10,070 nt of DNA from CAYMSA01 sp964392965 (GTDB lineage Bacteria; Actinomycetota; Coriobacteriia; Anaerosomatales; Anaerosomataceae). Positions within the stretch are counted from its first letter, which is position 1; every line of letters begins with the position of its first letter. Location: assembly GCA_964392965.1 (NCBI GenBank), contig CAYMSA010000063.1:1-10070 (forward strand), read 5' to 3'. The position numbers and the translations under genes were made by a program. Positions 7,693 through 10,070 of the stretch are shown one piece after another. The notes under the pieces are model-generated. The model saw only the letters and a list, made by a program, of their open reading frames with translations, had not been told where the DNA came from and made no database searches.

Positions 7693-8544
7693 TCAGATCG
7701 CCTCCTCAAGGCCCTCGATGTCGGCGTACTTGAACACCGGACCGTCGATGCAGCAGTACACGTCGTTGATCTGGCAGTGGCCACACTTCCCCACGCCGCA
7801 CTTCATGCGGCGCTCGAGGTCCACGTAGACGTTCTCGCGCGAAATGCCGGCGGCATCGAGCTCGGCGATCACGAACTTGAACATGACAGGAGGGCCACAG
7901 ATGATCACGCGGGTCTCCGGCGAAAGACGGGTGCGCTTGAACAGTGTGGTGATGACGCCGACGTTTCCGGTCCAGTGGATGTCAGCGTGGTCGACCGTCT
8001 CGTGGTACTCGATGGCCTGCGAGGCACGCCACTCGGCACGGTCCTCCGGGAACAGCAGCTGCAACGGATCGCGCGCCCCGTAGAAGAGCACGAACCGGCC
8101 GAAGTCGGCTCGCTCGTCCATGATGTACTGGATGAGACTGCGGGTGGGGCACAGCCCGATGCCGCCTGCGATGATGAGGACGTCGTTCCCCTTGAGCTCC
8201 TCGATGTCGAAGCCGTGGCCGAGCGGGCCGCGCACGGTGAGGACGTCCCCCACCTCCTTGGCGTTGATGGCCGTCGAGACTCGGCCGACCGTCCTCACGA
8301 CGATCTCGAACGACTCAGGGCGTGTGGGCGAGCTCGCGAAGCCGATCGGGATCTCACCGAAGCCGAGTACACCGACCTCGAGGATCTGACCAGGCTCGTA
8401 GTCGAAGTGCCCGCCGTCGGTCAGCTGCAGTGTGAAGTGCTTCTCGCTGGACGTCGGCCGGGACGTGTGGATGATCCTGGCCTCGCGGGGAAGGTAGAGG
8501 CTCTCATGCGAGCCCCCGTGCGAACCGCCGCAGGAGCAACTCAT
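7693..8544 (-). CDS. hyhG: Hydrogenase gamma subunit, FAD/NAD(P)-binding [2Fe-2S] oxidoreductase
   Basis: This is the diaphorase subunit of the sulfhydrogenase-type complex, exchanging electrons with NADP(H). The protein is 283 aa, related to ferredoxin-NADP reductase and PyrK. An FAD-binding barrel covers about residues 20-110, including PIGFASSPTRP. A nucleotide-binding domain carries IIAGGIGLCPTRSLIQY and later ICGPPVM. The C-terminal [2Fe-2S] motif MKCGVGKCGHCQIND uses C249, C254 and C257, with C265 (or C264) as fourth ligand before IDGPVF. The ATG at 8544 overlaps the hyhB stop as ATGA and has a GGAGGT ribosome site; the open frame to 8634 is a shadow of hyhB. The first 13 residues, MSCSCGGSHGGSH, are unusually rich in Cys, His and Gly. 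Confidence 0.94.
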   Translation of the reverse strand: MSCSCGGSHGGSHESLYLPREARIIHTSRPTSSEKHFTLQLTDGGHFDYEPGQILEVGVLGFGEIPIGFASSPTRPESFEIVVRTVGRVSTAINAKEVGDVLTVRGPLGHGFDIEELKGNDVLIIAGGIGLCPTRSLIQYIMDERADFGRFVLFYGARDPLQLLFPEDRAEWRASQAIEYHETVDHADIHWTGNVGVITTLFKRTRLSPETRVIICGPPVMFKFVIAELDAAGISRENVYVDLERRMKCGVGKCGHCQINDVYCCIDGPVFKYADIEGLEEAI

Positions 8545-9575
8545 GAGGACACCTCCATTATCGTCGTGATGACCCGGACCGGATCGGCGATGTCCGCCGT
8601 GCACGCCTGCGAACAGCGGCCGCATCCGACGCACGCCGGGCCACCGAGCTTGTCGTTCAGGTATGTCGCCTTGCGCATGAAGCGATGGCGGAAGCGATCG
8701 CTGCGGTGCTCGCGGAAGTTCTCGGTACCACCGCCAGCCATCGTGACCGCCGCGAACTCGCGCGTCAGGCAGGCATCCCAGTACCGGACGCGTTCGCCCG
8801 AGACCTGATCGAGGTTCCAGCTGTCACGGATGTCGAAGCAGTAGCAGGTGGGGCAGACCAGATTGCAGGAACCACACGAGAAGCAGTCCGTCGCCAGCCG
8901 CTTCCACAAGCGCTCATCGCCAAAGGACTCACGGACTTTCTCGGCGATGGCCTCGGAGGTGCCGTGGAGATGCTCGGGACACGTGCCCATGACCTCGGCG
9001 TTCACCCGGCGAGCAGCGTCCACCTCTGCAGGCGTCGCATCGCGGAACGCGCCTGAGGTGACGAGGGCCTCGCCCTTGGGCGAGCGCGTCTCTAAGACGT
9101 ACCCGCCGTCGATCAGAGTCAGGAAGGCGTCATGCCCTTTCGGCTCGACATGCATACCCACCGAGTCCCAGAACGCCCTGGGTGAGATCGACCGGATGTT
9201 GGAGCCGACGATCGTCGTCGCCTCCCGCTGCGCCAGATAGTCCCAGTCCGCATTGTTCTCGCGGAAGAGCAGGTCCGTCATGTCGATGGCCTTGATGTCG
9301 TAGAAGTGGACACCGAGGAGTACCGTGTCGACGGGCGCCACGCAGCTCGCGGCTGTCGTGCCGTCGAACGCGAGGATGGCCTGCTCGGCCGGGAAGAAGA
9401 CCTTCTTCGGGGGAAGAATGGTCACATCGAAATCGAGGCGCAGGTCTTCCGGTGATTCAAGGCGTTCGTACGCGAACTTCGCGCGCTTGGCCACCGGGCC
9501 CACCACCTGTCTCGTCGCCATCAGGGCCGCGACGAACCGCGGGAAGTCCTGCTCGGTGATGTACAGATCGCTCAT
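8541..9575 (-). CDS. hyhB: Hydrogenase beta subunit with two [4Fe-4S] clusters
   Basis: This is the iron-sulfur subunit of the group 3b (HyhBGSL, or Pyrococcus HydB-type) complex, linking the gamma diaphorase to the hydrogenase dimer. The protein is 344 aa. The N-terminal two thirds have the family body, with KKVFFPAEQAILAFD and VLLGVHFYDIKAID. The first cluster motif is C231-x2-C234-x2-C237-x3-C241 (CFSCGSCNLVCPTCYC), with extra cysteines at 244 and 246. The second is C315-x2-C318-x2-C321-x3-C325 (CVGCGRCSQAC). I chose the ATG at 9575 (MSDLYITEQDF); a GAGGGAGA site precedes it. An in-frame start at 9608 would add 11 residues of unlikely sequence. It is the first gene of the hydrogenase operon. 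Confidence 0.93.
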   Translation of the reverse strand: MSDLYITEQDFPRFVAALMATRQVVGPVAKRAKFAYERLESPEDLRLDFDVTILPPKKVFFPAEQAILAFDGTTAASCVAPVDTVLLGVHFYDIKAIDMTDLLFRENNADWDYLAQREATTIVGSNIRSISPRAFWDSVGMHVEPKGHDAFLTLIDGGYVLETRSPKGEALVTSGAFRDATPAEVDAARRVNAEVMGTCPEHLHGTSEAIAEKVRESFGDERLWKRLATDCFSCGSCNLVCPTCYCFDIRDSWNLDQVSGERVRYWDACLTREFAAVTMAGGGTENFREHRSDRFRHRFMRKATYLNDKLGGPACVGCGRCSQACTADIADPVRVITTIMEVSS

Positions 9576-9590
9576 AGTCTCTCCCTCATG

Positions 9591-9602
9591 GGCGGTACCG
9601 CC
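9591..9602. repeat. 12-bp palindrome ahead of the hyhB start
   Basis: GGCGGTACCGCC is a perfect 12-bp palindrome 16 bases before the hyhB ATG, next to its ribosome site. It could be an operator or part of an RNA fold that includes the ribosome site. Another perfect 12-bp palindrome, CGGACCGGTCCG, lies at 9687-9698. Confidence 0.5.
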
Positions 9603-9704
9603 TCTCACATGCGTGCAATCAGACGCTCATGCTACTCGCTTCCGCATCACCACCCATCCGCCGCCATCGGGCCATCGAGAAACCGGCGGACCGGTCCGAC
9701 TGGG

Positions 9705-9814
9705 GCTCCTTCGGAGCACAAGGCACAGCTTCGCAGAGGCCTTGGCAGACCGCTACGCATAGCTCGCCGGACTGTGCGGGAGGACACCTCGGATGTGAAG
9801 GGAGAGCCCTTCAC
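9705..9814 (-). ncRNA. Hairpin-rich putative structured leader of the hyh operon
   Basis: Consecutive complementary arms fill this stretch: GCTCC/GGAGC (9705-9717, 3-nt loop); GCACAG/CTGTGC (9723-9728 with 9772-9777) enclosing GCTA/TAGC (9752-9763); GAGG/CCTC (9780-9790); and GTGAAGGG/CCCTTCAC (9795-9814). If transcription starts near 9840, all lie in the hyhB 5' leader. I could not match it to a known riboswitch, and no U-tract follows. Because inverted repeats read alike on both strands, strand assignment rests on the promoter guess. Confidence 0.3.
9795..9814. repeat. Perfect 8-bp inverted repeat with 4-nt spacer
   Basis: GTGAAGGG and CCCTTCAC flank AGAG. The repeat sits 12 bp upstream of the plus-strand -35 candidate and about 25 bp downstream of the predicted hyh start point, a sensible place for an operator acting on both directions. 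It could equally be an RNA hairpin at the start of the hyh transcript. Confidence 0.55.
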
Positions 9815-9826
9815 GAGGCCACCACC

Positions 9827-9854
9827 TTGAGAGCCAAGTGTGTAAAGCTATACG
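9827..9854 (+). promoter_or_regulatory. Candidate promoter for the acuC-like gene
   Basis: TTGAGA (9827-9832) and TATACG (9849-9854) are separated by 16 bp, 5/6 and 4/6 matches to the housekeeping consensus. Transcription would start near 9861, leaving a leader of about 155 nt before the gene at 10015. The spacing is slightly short and the match could be chance. Confidence 0.35.
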
Positions 9855-9875
9855 CTCCGAGGGAGGGCTCGACAA
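9847..9875 (-). promoter_or_regulatory. Candidate promoter for the hyh operon
   Basis: On the minus strand TTGTCG (9875-9870) is followed after 17 bp by TATAGC (9852-9847). The -10 box shares its TATA bases with the -10 box of the opposing promoter candidate, so the two could compete for polymerase. Transcription would start near 9840, giving a leader of about 265 nt before hyhB. Confidence 0.35.
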
Positions 9876-10014
9876 CCGCTCTCAGTCCGGCATTTCCCTG
9901 AGCGGCCGCATCCGTACGGGGAACGGTGCACGCTTGTAGACGCGAGGTCGAGCCCGCCTTCACGTGACACCGCACTGCGCGGGGAATCGTCTCCCATGAC
10001 GACAGGAGTGATGA

Positions 10015-10070
10015 ATGCGCACTGCTCTCGTGTACAGCCCTGAACTCGACGCATACCGGCTTTCCCCCGG
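10015..10070 (+). CDS. AcuC/histone deacetylase-like protein, first 18 residues
   Basis: Only the start is in the window: MRTALVYSPELDAYRLSPG, with the last codon incomplete. The pattern of a short hydrophobic strand, VYSPE, a tyrosine, then SPG resembles the opening of AcuC-type acetoin-utilisation proteins and bacterial class II-like deacetylases, where GHP and PERL would follow. The ATG at 10015 has an AGGAG site with a 6-nt spacer. It is divergent from the hydrogenase operon. The fragment is too short for a firm call, and the Zn-binding catalytic residues lie outside the window. Confidence 0.55.
   Translation, partial: MRTALVYSPELDAYRLSP

Larger units (their letters stand above)
9576..10014. 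other. Divergent intergenic region between hyhB and the acuC-like gene
   Basis: About 440 bp without a convincing gene. It holds overlapping promoter candidates (9827-9875) and a chain of inverted repeats (9591-9814) in what would be the hyhB leader. It also holds an acuC-side leader of about 155 nt in which I see little beyond a short palindrome (TCACGTGA, 9960-9967). Short open frames here are inconsistent in composition and lack good ribosome sites. Confidence 0.6.

Noticed and set aside
6948..7784. Longer hyhS starting at 7784
   Set aside because: The extra 31 residues are Ser/Thr/Arg low-complexity sequence lying inside hyhG; the start at 7691 sits one base after the hyhG stop and matches family N-termini.
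7693..8634. Longer hyhG starting at 8634
   Set aside because: The extension overlaps the second ferredoxin motif of hyhB and lacks a good ribosome site; the ATGA overlap at 8544 with GGAGGT upstream is better.
9576..9594. Five-codon upstream ORF (MRERL) ending on the hyhB ATG
   Set aside because: It has an ATGA overlap, but it is so short that chance is likely and it has no ribosome site of its own.
9629..9901. Small plus-strand ORFs upstream of the acuC-like gene (also 9588-9830 and 9325-9762)
   Set aside because: They lack ribosome sites, have no recognisable domain and cross the inverted repeats and promoter candidates.

Overview
This is a high-GC bacterial window in which nearly everything is read from the minus strand. 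It holds two adjacent metabolic operons and the first codons of a divergent plus-strand gene. A run of exactly 100 Ns (5395-5494) shows it is a draft scaffold, possibly a metagenome-assembled genome. An anaerobic lineage of the Actinomycetota (for example Coriobacteriia) would fit: a group 3b NADP-linked [NiFe] hydrogenase, a dihydroxy-acid dehydratase whose N-terminus resembles methanogen enzymes, and a T-box leader without a U-tract terminator. That placement is an inference from gene content, not proven here.

Layout in transcription order, from right to left. At the right edge (10015-10070, plus strand) is the start of an AcuC/histone-deacetylase-like gene. Between it and the hydrogenase operon lies about 440 bp with overlapping divergent promoter candidates and a hairpin-rich leader. 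The hydrogenase operon follows as hyhB (beta, two [4Fe-4S]), hyhG (gamma, FAD/NAD(P)/[2Fe-2S]), hyhS (small subunit) and hyhL (NiFe large subunit). These are joined by a 4-base overlap, a 1-nt gap and a 4-nt gap. After a hairpin comes an M52-type hydrogenase maturation protease, whose middle is lost in the assembly gap.

After a short spacer with no recognisable terminator comes a good promoter. A leader of about 340 nt then has the hallmarks of a T-box riboswitch with an AUC (Ile) specifier, upstream of ilvD, ilvB, ilvN and ilvC (the last cut by the window edge). ilvD and ilvB are linked by a 24-codon ORF that overlaps both by four bases and contains a cUGCGg-capped hairpin.

Together the ilv genes encode acetohydroxyacid synthase (IlvBN), ketol-acid reductoisomerase (IlvC) and dihydroxy-acid dehydratase (IlvD), the shared pathway for isoleucine and valine. 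The T-box would raise expression when tRNA-Ile is uncharged. The hydrogenase would couple H2 and NADP(H) in the cytoplasm and could supply the NADPH that IlvC uses; that link is only an inference from proximity. The most interesting items are the ilv T-box with its competing downstream helix, the coupled mini-ORF between ilvD and ilvB, and the structured leader upstream of hyhB.
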